The notes below the pieces were generated by a model. The model made no database searches, was not told the DNA's origin, and saw only the letters and a program-made list of their open reading frames with translations. From an uncultured Clostridia bacterium (GTDB taxonomy: Bacteria > Bacillota > Clostridia > Peptostreptococcales > Anaerovoracaceae), in contig CAKQHH010000028.1 in the NCBI GenBank assembly GCA_934234035.1, positions 1 through 18,978 of the forward strand: a stretch of 18,978 bases of DNA, read 5' to 3'. Shown piece by piece: positions 6,135 through 13,574 of the stretch. A program made the translations under genes and the position numbers. Within the stretch, counting starts at the first letter, position 1, and every line of letters begins with the position of its first letter.

Positions 6135-6538
6135 TGAATGAATTCTGGACATCCATACTCTGGGATCCACAGCTTGAAGCATACTGGGAGAAAAAAGAAA
6201 ATCTCGAGCTAACGCAAGAAGAAGGATGGGCATACATAGACCGACTGTCTGATTTTGCCGTGGATGCATTACAAAAGACACTCAACACGGCGACGTTACC
6301 GGATGAAATTTTGTACTGGAACATTGCACAGGCGGTGATTCCAGACTTTCTTCGTGAAGTAAGCAATATGATATATGAGATTCAGGTGGCAACGTGGAAG
6401 AAAGAAGATTTGGAAATGGGAATCAATGCGGGATTCCAGCAAGCACCATTCAACGAAGAAAAAATGCAGAGCATCATCAATATGATGGTGAACACCAGCA
6501 TGAAGAATGTTGGCGTGGTAGATGATGAAGCGGAATAA
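6134..6538 (+). CDS. MuF-type minor head protein, N-terminal part only
   Basis: 134 residues; the start overlaps the previous stop (TAATG at 6132-6136). The pattern YWEKKENLELTQEEGWAYID, LPDEILYWNIAQAVIP, GINAGFQQAPFNEEKMQSII resembles the N-terminal half of phage MuF proteins that in other phages continue to the DVYRRHxxCxC end. That C-terminal half is absent here, while a MuF C-terminal half lies upstream. It could be the start of a second MuF gene of a toxin cassette array, cut short by deletion, or a relocated piece. The frame is clean and may be translated from coupled initiation. Confidence 0.5.
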   Translation: MNEFWTSILWDPQLEAYWEKKENLELTQEEGWAYIDRLSDFAVDALQKTLNTATLPDEILYWNIAQAVIPDFLREVSNMIYEIQVATWKKEDLEMGINAGFQQAPFNEEKMQSIINMMVNTSMKNVGVVDDEAE

Positions 6539-6561
6539 CCAGATGGGAAAGGAGAAACACA

Positions 6562-6624
6562 ATGGCAAAGAACGATTATTACACAATCGTGGCCAAGATT
6601 CTTGTATTTTTGTATAGAAAATAA
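6562..6624 (+). pseudogene. 5' remnant of a YjcQ-like phage gene
   Basis: The ATG at 6562 has AGGAG at 6550-6554. It encodes MAKNDYYTIVAKILVFLYRK and then stops. The opening is close to that of YjcQ-family proteins of phages and Bacillota, normally about 100 residues, so only the first helix remains and a deletion has removed the rest. Confidence 0.5.
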
Positions 6625-6657
6625 ACGAGTAATGGGCAAGCATAGAAAGGAGACAGC

Positions 6658-6795
6658 ATGAACGAACCTATGACAGACAAGCAGATGGACGTAATCCTAA
6701 ACCTTGTAGCAGACAAGTTCGAGTCTTGCAAGGATATGGAAGAAGTAAAGAAAGCCATTGCAGAAGTTCGAAGCATGGCGAAAAAAGGCGAATAA
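6658..6795 (+). CDS. Small hypothetical phage protein (45 residues)
   Basis: The ATG at 6658 follows AAAGGAGACAGC, a strong ribosome site. The product is helical and polar (MTDKQMDVILNLVADKFESC, then MEEVKKAIAEVRSMAKKGE), with no membrane segment. Small proteins of this build are common between head genes and lysis genes in phages of Clostridia. Function unknown. Confidence 0.6.
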   Translation: MNEPMTDKQMDVILNLVADKFESCKDMEEVKKAIAEVRSMAKKGE

Positions 6796-6836
6796 AAAAA
6801 GAAGCCCAGCTTGAAAAGCTGAACTTCCAACATCTA

Positions 6837-6862
6837 GGGTGTCAGGCTTGCCACTGGCACCC
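6837..6862. other. Hairpin upstream of the ribbon-helix-helix gene
   Basis: GGGTGTCAG (6837-6845) pairs with CTGGCACCC (6854-6862), 9 bp with one T-G pair and an 8-base loop, 37 bp before the next gene. With no T-run it could be an operator or a leader structure. A smaller CAGCTT/AAGCTG hairpin lies just upstream (about 6807-6821). Confidence 0.4.
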
Positions 6863-6898
6863 CCACAACCTATAATTATTATAAAAGGAACGGGAAAA

Positions 6899-7090
6899 AT
6901 GACAAGCGAAAAAAAGTTTGACCAAATAAAATACCAAAACGAATACAACCGAAAAAATTATGACCATATCAATATCATGGTTGCCAAAGGAAAAAAAGAT
7001 ATCGTAAAAGCGAAAGCCAAGGAAAAAGGCGAAAGCATGAGCGAATACATATGGAAAGCCGTAGAGAAAAGGCTTTCAGAAGATGAATAA
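6899..7090 (+). CDS. Arc-like ribbon-helix-helix DNA-binding protein
   Basis: 63 residues from the ATG at 6899 with AAAGGAA upstream; the in-frame GTG at 6839 lies in the hairpin and is not supported. YDHINIMVAKGKKDIVKAKA followed by KEKGESMSEYIWKAVEKRLS fits the beta-strand, helix, helix pattern of Arc/MetJ-type repressors as found in small phage or antitoxin-like regulators. It probably binds as a dimer to a palindromic operator, for example the hairpin at 6837-6862 in its own leader. No toxin partner is visible, so a regulator is the simpler reading. Confidence 0.68.
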   Translation: MTSEKKFDQIKYQNEYNRKNYDHINIMVAKGKKDIVKAKAKEKGESMSEYIWKAVEKRLSEDE

Positions 7091-7219
7091 TCGAAAAAAG
7101 CCAAAAAGAAAAGCTCCAATGACGATGCAAAGGACATCATCAAAGGAGCGGTAGGGTCGGCGTTAGGTGCCGGTCTCTACAAGGCTGTTGAGTACATTCT
7201 TCACGTGATACTCAAATAG
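7083..7219 (+). pseudogene. Frameshifted small membrane-like phage peptide
   Basis: The ATG at 7083 (overlapping the end of the RHH gene) gives MNNRKKPKRKAP. After about 7120 another frame gives NDDAKDIIKGAVGSALGAGL and ends LHVILK at TAG 7217-7219. Joined by one frameshift these make a roughly 45-residue basic peptide with a glycine-rich helix. Either half alone would be meaningless, so decay is likely. Confidence 0.38.
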
Positions 7220-7227
7220 CAAACCCA

Positions 7228-7247
7228 GGGGGGACGAAAGTCCCCCC
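7228..7247. terminator. Strong GC hairpin, possible terminator
   Basis: GGGGGGAC-GAAA-GTCCCCCC is a perfect 8-bp stem with a GAAA tetraloop. The following TCTCATGG is poor in T, so it may be a weak terminator or an mRNA-stabilising 3' end. Confidence 0.5.
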
Positions 7248-7286
7248 TCTCATGGCAAATTATAACAGGCTCATTGATAGATTGCA

Positions 7287-7367
7287 ATGGACAAGTACAC
7301 GGTAACAGCAGCAGTTCTTGGATTTTTCCTTACAATCTATTTCAGTAGAAAAAGGAGGAAGAAATGA
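7287..7367 (+). CDS. Small single-pass membrane peptide (26 residues)
   Basis: MDKYTVTAAVLGFFLTIYFS followed by RKRRKK: one hydrophobic segment with a strongly basic end. The stop overlaps the start of the HTH gene (ATGA at 7364-7367), and the AGGAGG within its end serves that gene. There is no good ribosome site of its own, so translation is uncertain. It could be a phage membrane peptide; function unknown. Confidence 0.4.
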   Translation: MDKYTVTAAVLGFFLTIYFSRKRRKK

Positions 7368-7537
7368 ATTGCAAAGAATTAAGAGCTCTGACCGGATTGA
7401 GTCAGAAGAAATTCGGAGACTTGTACAGCATCCCATTACGGACAATCCAAAACTGGGAACAAGGAACAAATGAAGCTCCGGAATACGTGTTGCTGCTCCT
7501 AGAGAAAGCGGTCAGAGAGGATTTCAAAACTGAATAA
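7364..7537 (+). CDS. Small XRE-like helix-turn-helix protein
   Basis: 57 residues, AGGAGGAAGAA directly before the ATG. MNCKELRALTGLSQKKFGDL followed by YSIPLRTIQNWEQGTNEAPE is a minimal HTH of the LSQ...IPxRTIQNWExG type, with almost nothing beyond the DNA-binding part. Such single-domain regulators are frequent in phages of Clostridia. It is followed by a strong terminator and overlaps the membrane peptide gene upstream. No cognate operator identified. Confidence 0.72.
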   Translation: MNCKELRALTGLSQKKFGDLYSIPLRTIQNWEQGTNEAPEYVLLLLEKAVREDFKTE

Positions 7538-7545
7538 CCGAAAAG

Positions 7546-7567
7546 CCACCCGAAAGGGTGGTTTTTT
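7546..7567 (+). terminator. Rho-independent terminator after the HTH gene
   Basis: CCACCC-GAAA-GGGTGG followed by TTTTTT; the stem is preceded by AAAAG, so it may act in both directions. Confidence 0.88.
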
Positions 7568-7597
7568 CGTGCCAAATTTAGGAAAGGAGGGATGCGT

Positions 7598-7696
7598 ATG
7601 GGACAGCCTATCATGATATCCATGTCGGACATTCTGCTGCTTGCCGGTGCGATCGGCACCATCTCAGCGGCGGTAAAAGTAGTTTGCCTGAATTGA
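7598..7696 (+). CDS. Short hydrophobic peptide, possible truncated holin-like gene
   Basis: The ATG at 7598 lies 7 bp after AGGAGG; the nearer ATG at 7592 is too close to it. The product is 32 residues, MGQPIMISMSDILLLAGAIG followed by TISAAVKVVCLN, one membrane segment. It resembles the first helix of small phage holin-like proteins, which usually continue to 70-100 residues, so it may be truncated by the event that ended the prophage remnant here. Between 7697 and 7828 no gene was seen. Confidence 0.4.
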   Translation: MGQPIMISMSDILLLAGAIGTISAAVKVVCLN

Positions 7697-7828
7697 AAAA
7701 GTAAGTTCTGCTTTTGTTCTTTTTATATGCGGATTTTTTTCTCGTTTCATCTGTGAATGAAAGAGCGACGGCTGCCTCGGCAAGGAACATCAGGGAATTA
7801 GATTTTTGCCGGTGGTGATAATTTAATA

Positions 7829-8109
7829 TGCCTAGAATTTTGGATCGAGTTCACGCTAATTTTGAAATTGGGGCCGATTAGCGTGAACGATTTTCCGGCC
7901 ACATCAAATTTCGTCAGGGGATGCTGTGGAAGCAAACCATCTTCTGGAGAACAGTTCACGCTTTTATGGGTGGAATTACCAATTCAGCGTGAACGCAAGG
8001 TCGTAATCCGCTGCTTCAAAATTGGAATTTTGCAAAATCGCTAAAATGAGTTCACGCTTATTTCTGGTTTCCGGTCAAAAAGCGTGAATCGTCCTTAAAA
8101 TTCTAGGCA
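7829..8109. repeat. MITE-like element: three related hairpins inside 13-bp terminal inverted repeats
   Basis: TGCCTAGAATTTT (7829-7841) is exactly inverted at 8097-8109. Inside are three inverted pairs of the same motif: GTTCACGCTAAT/ATTAGCGTGAAC (7849-7860/7877-7888), GTTCACGCT/AGCGTGAAC (7954-7962/7986-7994) and TTCACGCTT/AAGCGTGAA (8051-8059/8080-8088), spaced about 105 and 96 bp. No coding frame is convincing and no target duplication is evident. Just after it, GCACATG/CATGTGC (8107-8113/8120-8126) forms a further hairpin. It could be a non-autonomous mobile element, a multi-site operator or a structured RNA. Confidence 0.7.
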
Positions 8110-8261
8110 CATGAGATTACATGTGCAAATTACACACAATGTAATTAGAACCCCCGTCATTTCTACTAGCGTTCCGTCCGCTTTTTCCCATCCCCGAAAA
8201 GAACCACAGAAAACCCTCGAGGAAGGTGAAGGCAGGAGCAGTCCCGGTCCGCTCTTCCCTG

Positions 8262-8290
8262 TGGCAATGCCCCGTTCTTTGTGGTATTAT
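8262..8290 (+). promoter_or_regulatory. Candidate selA promoter (extended -10)
   Basis: TGG-TATTAT at 8282-8290 is an extended -10 box; a weak -35 (TGGCAA, 8262-8267) lies 17 bp upstream of the -10 hexamer. The stretch 8127-8261 shows no gene. Confidence 0.4.
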
Positions 8291-8328
8291 ATAGGTTGAA
8301 ATTGTGTGTAAAAAACGAGGAGACCTTT

Positions 8329-9738
8329 ATGAAAAAAAATGAAATTCTCAGACGAATTCCGAAGATAGATGAAGTGCTGAAGGCCGGCGGGCTGGAGCTT
8401 CTTTTCGCCAGTGCCGGCCGCACCGTCGTTACGGAGGCGGCGCGCAGCGTCATTCAGGATTTGCGAAATGAAATTTTGGAAATGAGCCCGGAGGAGCTGG
8501 AGAAATTCGATATCCGTCGGATGGATATCGAGGGAGTGGCCAACCGGGTAATCGCGTATATGGAACAGGAGGACTGCAACAACCTGTATCCGGTGATCAA
8601 TGCCACGGGAACGATTCTCCACACCAATCTGGGCAGAGCGCCGCTTTGCAAAGAAGCGGTGGAGAACGTGGCGGCGGTATCCAAGGGATATTCCAATCTG
8701 GAATACGACGTGGAAGCCGGCAAACGAGGCTCCCGTCACAACATCGTGTCCAAGCTGATCTGCGAACTCACCGGGGCAGAGGATGCCATGCTGGTGAACA
8801 ACAACGCCTCCGCCACCATGATCGTTTTGTCGGCGATGGCAGAGGGCAAGGAAGTAATCGTGTCCCGAGGGGAGCTGGTGGAAATCGGCGGCGCCTTCCG
8901 GATTCCGGATATCATGGAGCAGAGCGGTGCCACCTTGCGGGATATCGGCACCACCAACAAGACAAAGCCTTCGGACTACGTCAACGCCATCGATCCGGAG
9001 AAGACCGGCGCGCTGATGAAGGTTCACACCAGTAACTACCGGATTATGGGCTTTACGGAAGAAGCATCCCTGGAAGATCTGGTGGCAATCGGCACGGAAC
9101 ACGATCTGCCGGTCATCTTTGACATGGGCAACGGACTGATGGTAGACCTTCAGAAATACGGCCTGGACGAGCCGAACGTTCCCGCATCCCTGAACACCGG
9201 CATCGACGTGATGCTGTTCAGCGGCGACAAGCTGCTGGGCGGACCGCAGGGCGGCATCATCGTGGGCAAAAAGAAATACATCGAGAAGATGAAGAAGCAT
9301 CCGCTGGCCCGGGCGCTTCGGGTGGACAAGATGACTTTCGCCGCAATGGAAGAAACCTTGAAGAAATACCGGGATACGGAGAAGGCTATGAGAGATATCC
9401 CAATTCTCCACATGATTACGGAACCGGCGGACTCCATGGAGCGAAGAGCGAACAAATTGGCCGAAGCCATTGCGGCCAAAAACAGCCGGGTGCATGCCGA
9501 AGTCGTTCCGGTACAGGACCAGATCGGCGGGGGATCCGCCCCGATGGTGTACCTGCCGGGATTTGGCGTGGCCATCTCTTCGGATGACATTTCCACGCCG
9601 AGCATGGAGAAACAGCTTCGGGAGAACGACCTGCCGATTGTAGCGAGAATTCACGACGACCGGTTGCTCCTCTGCGTCCGCACCATCGGGGAAGAGGAAG
9701 TTCCAACCGTTGCAAATGCCTTTGAAGGAATGGAGTAA
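8329..9738 (+). CDS. selA: L-seryl-tRNA(Sec) selenium transferase
   Basis: SelA is a PLP enzyme, usually a homodecamer, that turns Ser-tRNA-Sec into Sec-tRNA-Sec with selenophosphate. The ATG at 8329 has GAGGAG 8 bp upstream and gives 469 residues (about 463 in E. coli); the GTG at 8281 is not used. INATGTILHTNLGRAPL, YDVEAGKRGSRH, LVNNNASATMI and SGDKLLGGPQGG are family signatures; Lys301 is the PLP lysine. The N-terminal segment (IPKIDEVL) fits the tRNA-Sec-binding domain. It lies 3 bp before selB and, unlike in compact sel loci, far from selC. Confidence 0.97.
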   Translation: MKKNEILRRIPKIDEVLKAGGLELLFASAGRTVVTEAARSVIQDLRNEILEMSPEELEKFDIRRMDIEGVANRVIAYMEQEDCNNLYPVINATGTILHTNLGRAPLCKEAVENVAAVSKGYSNLEYDVEAGKRGSRHNIVSKLICELTGAEDAMLVNNNASATMIVLSAMAEGKEVIVSRGELVEIGGAFRIPDIMEQSGATLRDIGTTNKTKPSDYVNAIDPEKTGALMKVHTSNYRIMGFTEEASLEDLVAIGTEHDLPVIFDMGNGLMVDLQKYGLDEPNVPASLNTGIDVMLFSGDKLLGGPQGGIIVGKKKYIEKMKKHPLARALRVDKMTFAAMEETLKKYRDTEKAMRDIPILHMITEPADSMERRANKLAEAIAAKNSRVHAEVVPVQDQIGGGSAPMVYLPGFGVAISSDDISTPSMEKQLRENDLPIVARIHDDRLLLCVRTIGEEEVPTVANAFEGME

Positions 9739-9741
9739 TAG

Positions 9742-11649
9742 ATGAAGAACATAATTATCGGAACCGCCGGCCACGTGGATCACGGAAAAACCCGCCTGAT
9801 CAAGGCCCTTTCCGGCATCGACACCGACCGGCTGGAAGAAGAGAAGAAGCGAGGCATTACCATCGAACTGGGTTTTGCCCACATACCCAACGACGCGGGA
9901 TACAATATCGGCGTTATCGATGTTCCGGGCCACGAGAAGTTCATCAAGAACATGCTGGCGGGCATCGGCGGCATCGACTTCGTCCTGTTCGTCGTGGCGG
10001 CCGACGAGGGCATCATGCCCCAGACCCGGGAGCATTTTGAGATTCTGCAGGCGCTGGGCATCGACGACGGAATCATCGCCATCACGAAGACGGACATGGT
10101 GGACGAGGAATGGCTGGAACTGGTTCAGGAGGACATCCGGGATTACGTGGAAGGTTCCTTCCTGGAAGGCAAGCCGATGATTCCCGTTTCCGCCAAATCC
10201 GGAGCCAATATCGATCTCCTAAAAGAAGAAATCATCCGCAAGTGCGACCGGGAATCCAAACGGATCGAAGCGCCGGAAATGTTCCGACTTCCCGTAGATC
10301 GTGTTTTTACCAAATCCGGATTCGGTACAGTAGTAACCGGAACGTTAATGGACGGAACCTGTTCCCTGAACGATGAAGTTCATGTTTTTCCGGAAGAGAC
10401 GCCGGCCAAGATTCGCGGGATCCAGACCTACGGAAACGACGTAGAGCAGGCGGTAGCCGGACAGCGGACCGCAATCAACCTGAGCGGTGTGCGGAAAGAG
10501 GACATCCGCCGGGGCGACGTCATCGCGGCGAAAGACGCGGTGTCTGTTACCGGGATGCTGGACGTGAAGCTGAAGATTTTTGACAGCAGCGAGCGCATGG
10601 TGCTGAACAACAGCCGGGTGCACCTGTACTGCGGAAGTAAAGAGGTGCTGACCAAGGTCATCCTGATGGACCGGGATGCGCTGTCCGCCGGGGAAGAGGC
10701 GTACGTGCAGTTCCGCCTGGAGGAACCGATTGCGGTGAGACGAGGAGATCGGTTCATCATCCGCTTCTATTCACCGATTATCACCATCGGCGGCGGACAG
10801 ATTCTGGACGCGGTGCCGGAGAAGCACAAGCGGAACCGGGAGAACGTGCTGGAAGGATTCCGGACGCTGGAGAGCGGAAACGTTTCGGATATTTTTGTGC
10901 TGAAGACCGGCGGGCACAAGTTCTATTCCAAAGAATTGCTGCTGCAGGAGCTGGGCATGCTTCCGGAAACCGGAAATCGAGAAATCGAACGTTGCATCGA
11001 AGCGGGCAAATTGGTAGAGCTGGAGGACGGCACGATTCTGGCGGCATCCAAATTCCAAATGATGACGGATCGCCTGATTCAGCTGCTTCAGGAATACCAC
11101 GAAAACAATCCGCTGGCAGAGGGAATGCCGAAGCAGGAGCTGCAGAGCCGGCTCCGGGATACCTGGCATATTCAGGAAGACAAGATTATTCTGGGTGCGG
11201 TTCACCGGCTGATGGACCTGGGCACACTGATGGACTGCGGCAAAACCGTATCCATGCAGGGTTTTGAGGCGGTGCTGACACCGGAGCAGGAGAAGCTGAA
11301 GGAACGCATCGCCGGGATGTACAAAGATGCGGGAATTGAAATCCCGAAGAACGATGAGATCTACGCGCTGGATCCCGACAAGAGAGTCATCAACGCCATT
11401 TTCGACCGCCTTTATAAAGAGGGCGTTCTGGTGAAGGTGGATCCTTCCTACAATATTTCGCAGGAGGGATGGAACCGCGTGGTGGCCGCTGCGCGTACGG
11501 CGGGAGCCGAAGGCTCTTTCGTACTGGCGGACTTCCGAGATACGCTGAACACGTCTCGGAAATACGCATCGGTATATCTGGCCGCACTGGATCGCGCCGG
11601 AATCACTGTATTTGATGGGGAGCGGAGACGTCTCCCGGAAGGAAGATAA
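9742..11649 (+). CDS. selB: Selenocysteine-specific elongation factor
   Basis: SelB is the GTPase that carries Sec-tRNA-Sec to the ribosome and binds SECIS hairpins with its C-terminal winged helices. 635 residues, normal length. G motifs: GHVDHGKT (10-17), GIT (38-40), DVPGH (60-64), TKTD (115-118) and SAKSG (150-154). EF-Tu-like barrels follow (FTKSGFGTVVTGT), and the last roughly 280 residues form the winged-helix region. It starts 3 bp after the selA stop with GGAG inside the selA end, so the pair is one transcript. It presumably decodes the UGA in selD of this window. Confidence 0.97.
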   Translation: MKNIIIGTAGHVDHGKTRLIKALSGIDTDRLEEEKKRGITIELGFAHIPNDAGYNIGVIDVPGHEKFIKNMLAGIGGIDFVLFVVAADEGIMPQTREHFEILQALGIDDGIIAITKTDMVDEEWLELVQEDIRDYVEGSFLEGKPMIPVSAKSGANIDLLKEEIIRKCDRESKRIEAPEMFRLPVDRVFTKSGFGTVVTGTLMDGTCSLNDEVHVFPEETPAKIRGIQTYGNDVEQAVAGQRTAINLSGVRKEDIRRGDVIAAKDAVSVTGMLDVKLKIFDSSERMVLNNSRVHLYCGSKEVLTKVILMDRDALSAGEEAYVQFRLEEPIAVRRGDRFIIRFYSPIITIGGGQILDAVPEKHKRNRENVLEGFRTLESGNVSDIFVLKTGGHKFYSKELLLQELGMLPETGNREIERCIEAGKLVELEDGTILAASKFQMMTDRLIQLLQEYHENNPLAEGMPKQELQSRLRDTWHIQEDKIILGAVHRLMDLGTLMDCGKTVSMQGFEAVLTPEQEKLKERIAGMYKDAGIEIPKNDEIYALDPDKRVINAIFDRLYKEGVLVKVDPSYNISQEGWNRVVAAARTAGAEGSFVLADFRDTLNTSRKYASVYLAALDRAGITVFDGERRRLPEGR

Positions 11650-11651
11650 AA

Positions 11652-12233
11652 ATGAAGAGATTTAGAAAAATTACAATCGCCGTGCTGATGGCCTCCATGG
11701 TTCTGGCTTTGGGAGCATGCGGAAAATCCAACACTCCGACTGCGGTGGTGGAAAAGCAGATGCAGCAGGTGAAAGAGGAGCAGATGAAGACCGAGCTTTC
11801 ATCTCTGGTCAGCGATAAGAATGTAGCGAAGAAGTACCAGAAGGAATACAAGGAACTGGTGGAGAAGATCCAGGACTTCGACTACGAGGTGAAGGACGAG
11901 AAGGTGGACGGGGATGCCGCAACGGTAAAGGTGCAGATTACCACCTACAATTTCGGAACCGCCTACAAGGAAATGTATCAGCAGGTGGTGAAGGACGCCA
12001 ATTCCGGCAAACTCACATCGAAAACGGACCTGAACGATTACATCTACAAGATGATGTTCAAAAAGATGAATGCACTGAAGAAGAAGGATTACAAGAAAAC
12101 CGTTTCCGTTCAGTGTACGAAGAACGAGGACGGGGATTGGGAGACCGACGTGGACACCAATTCCGATCTGAAGGACGCCATGCTGGGCGGAATCATTACC
12201 TTGTCTAACCAGAACAGCACATCGTCCAAATAG
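11652..12233 (+). CDS. Putative lipoprotein of unknown function
   Basis: 193 residues. A basic start (MKRFRK), a hydrophobic segment and the lipobox LGAC (Cys23) mark a type II signal peptide, so the mature protein is anchored outside the membrane. The rest is lysine- and aspartate-rich, with alternating helices and strands (DGDAATVKVQITTYNFGTAY, DGDWETDVDTNSD), resembling the NTF2-like/DUF5105 kind of Clostridia lipoproteins. It begins 2 bp after selB and 21 bp before the permease gene, suggesting cotranscription, but no selenium role is implied. No enzymatic motif seen. Confidence 0.75.
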   Translation: MKRFRKITIAVLMASMVLALGACGKSNTPTAVVEKQMQQVKEEQMKTELSSLVSDKNVAKKYQKEYKELVEKIQDFDYEVKDEKVDGDAATVKVQITTYNFGTAYKEMYQQVVKDANSGKLTSKTDLNDYIYKMMFKKMNALKKKDYKKTVSVQCTKNEDGDWETDVDTNSDLKDAMLGGIITLSNQNSTSSK

Positions 12234-12254
12234 CGTTTAACGAAGGGGAAAATC

Positions 12255-13574
12255 ATGTTACGAAAACTATGGAATAACCCATATTCGAAAACAACCATAT
12301 CCATTATTTTTACCGGAAGCGTTCTGCTGATGGTGAACCGCCTGATTCGAAGCACTCACTTCGATGCGGTGTTCGCCACCATCAATGCGACTCTTTCCCC
12401 GGTGTACATCGGCATCGTTTTGGCCTTTCTGATGTGCCCAATCTACAACAAGCTGGTGCGGTGGTTTTACCACTCCCTGTACAAGGACGGAAAACTGCTG
12501 ACGGACAGCTTCGGTTCGATGTATTTCAATACAAAAGTACCGAAGCGCCACAAAAGAACACCGGCACAGCGGGCGCTGACGGAAGCCCGGGTGCTGGCAT
12601 CCGTCATCTGCATGGCCGTTGTGGCGGGGATCGTGGTGTTGATTTCCACCTTTATCCTTCCGGCCATCGTGAACAGCATCGTAGACCTGGTGAACACCCT
12701 GCCGGAGAAAATGAACAACTTGAATCAGTGGGCCGGAACCCATCTGGCCAAGTACCAGATTCTGGTAAAAGGCATCGATAATTTCACGAAAGCCGATACG
12801 GGGGAAATTATCGCGTGGATTCAGACCCATCTCTTGGAAAACGACTTCAAGGGACTGGCGGAAACCGTCTCCAACAGCTTGATTGCCATGATCAAGGCAT
12901 TTGTCAATGTGATTGTAGGACTGCTGATTTCGGTATACCTTCTGAACTACAAGGAGAAATTGTTCGCCATCGGCCGCAAGATGACCACCTCCCTGTTCAG
13001 CCGGTACACCTCGAAGAAAATCTATGAATTTTTCGAGATCATCAATGAAACTTTTATCGGATACATCGTGGGAAGAATTATTGACGCCTGCATCATCGGG
13101 TGTTTGACTTACGTGTGCATGCTGCTGTTCGACCTGCCGATGCCGGTGCTGGTCAGCGTAATCGTGGGCGTGACCAACGTGATCCCGTTCTTCGGACCGT
13201 TTCTGGGCGCCATTCCGTCGGCGATTCTCATTCTGCTGGACGATCCGATGAAATGCCTGTATTTCGTCATCATGATTCTGATCATTCAGCAACTGGACGG
13301 AAACGTCATCGGACCGAAGGTGGTGGGTTCCGCCATCGGGCTGAACAGCTTCTGGGTGCTGATCGCGGTGCTGGTGGGCGGCGGCCTGTTCGGATTCTTC
13401 GGAATGGCTTTGGGCGTGCCGATTTTTGCGGTGATATATCGCTACATCAGCATGAATACCAACGAACGGCTTCGCCGGAAGAGTCAGGATATGGCTACGA
13501 CAAAATACGAAGATTACAGCAAATATGATATAGAAAGGGAAGATCTGAAGAATCATGAACAACCTCAAAAATAG
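12255..13574 (+). CDS. AI-2E family transporter (PerM-like permease)
   Basis: 439 residues with about eight membrane segments: two near the start (TISIIFTGSVLLMVNRLI; YIGIVLAFLMCPIYN), one at VLASVICMAVVAGIVVLIST, a cytosolic or extracellular helical domain, then a cluster including the family signature VGVTNVIPFFGPFLGAIPS and QQLDGNVIGPKVVG. Members export small molecules or act as Na+/H+ antiporters; the substrate cannot be told. AAGGGG lies before the ATG. The 3' end overlaps murB by 20 bp, so the genes are coupled. The C-terminal tail is charged and tyrosine-rich. Confidence 0.9.
   Translation: MLRKLWNNPYSKTTISIIFTGSVLLMVNRLIRSTHFDAVFATINATLSPVYIGIVLAFLMCPIYNKLVRWFYHSLYKDGKLLTDSFGSMYFNTKVPKRHKRTPAQRALTEARVLASVICMAVVAGIVVLISTFILPAIVNSIVDLVNTLPEKMNNLNQWAGTHLAKYQILVKGIDNFTKADTGEIIAWIQTHLLENDFKGLAETVSNSLIAMIKAFVNVIVGLLISVYLLNYKEKLFAIGRKMTTSLFSRYTSKKIYEFFEIINETFIGYIVGRIIDACIIGCLTYVCMLLFDLPMPVLVSVIVGVTNVIPFFGPFLGAIPSAILILLDDPMKCLYFVIMILIIQQLDGNVIGPKVVGSAIGLNSFWVLIAVLVGGGLFGFFGMALGVPIFAVIYRYISMNTNERLRRKSQDMATTKYEDYSKYDIEREDLKNHEQPQK

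Noticed and set aside
7849..8089. CRISPR array
   Set aside because: The repeats alternate in orientation as hairpin arms, are only 7-12 bp, and spacing is irregular; no cas gene.
2656..8328. Duplicate of the tRNA-Sec 3' end as a phage attachment site on the selA side
   Set aside because: Scanning by eye for the T-arm and acceptor sequence found no second copy; not stated as an att site.
8287..10035. 582-codon open frame on the minus strand opposite selA
   Set aside because: Antisense shadow of selA/selB caused by codon bias; no ribosome site and no recognisable protein.
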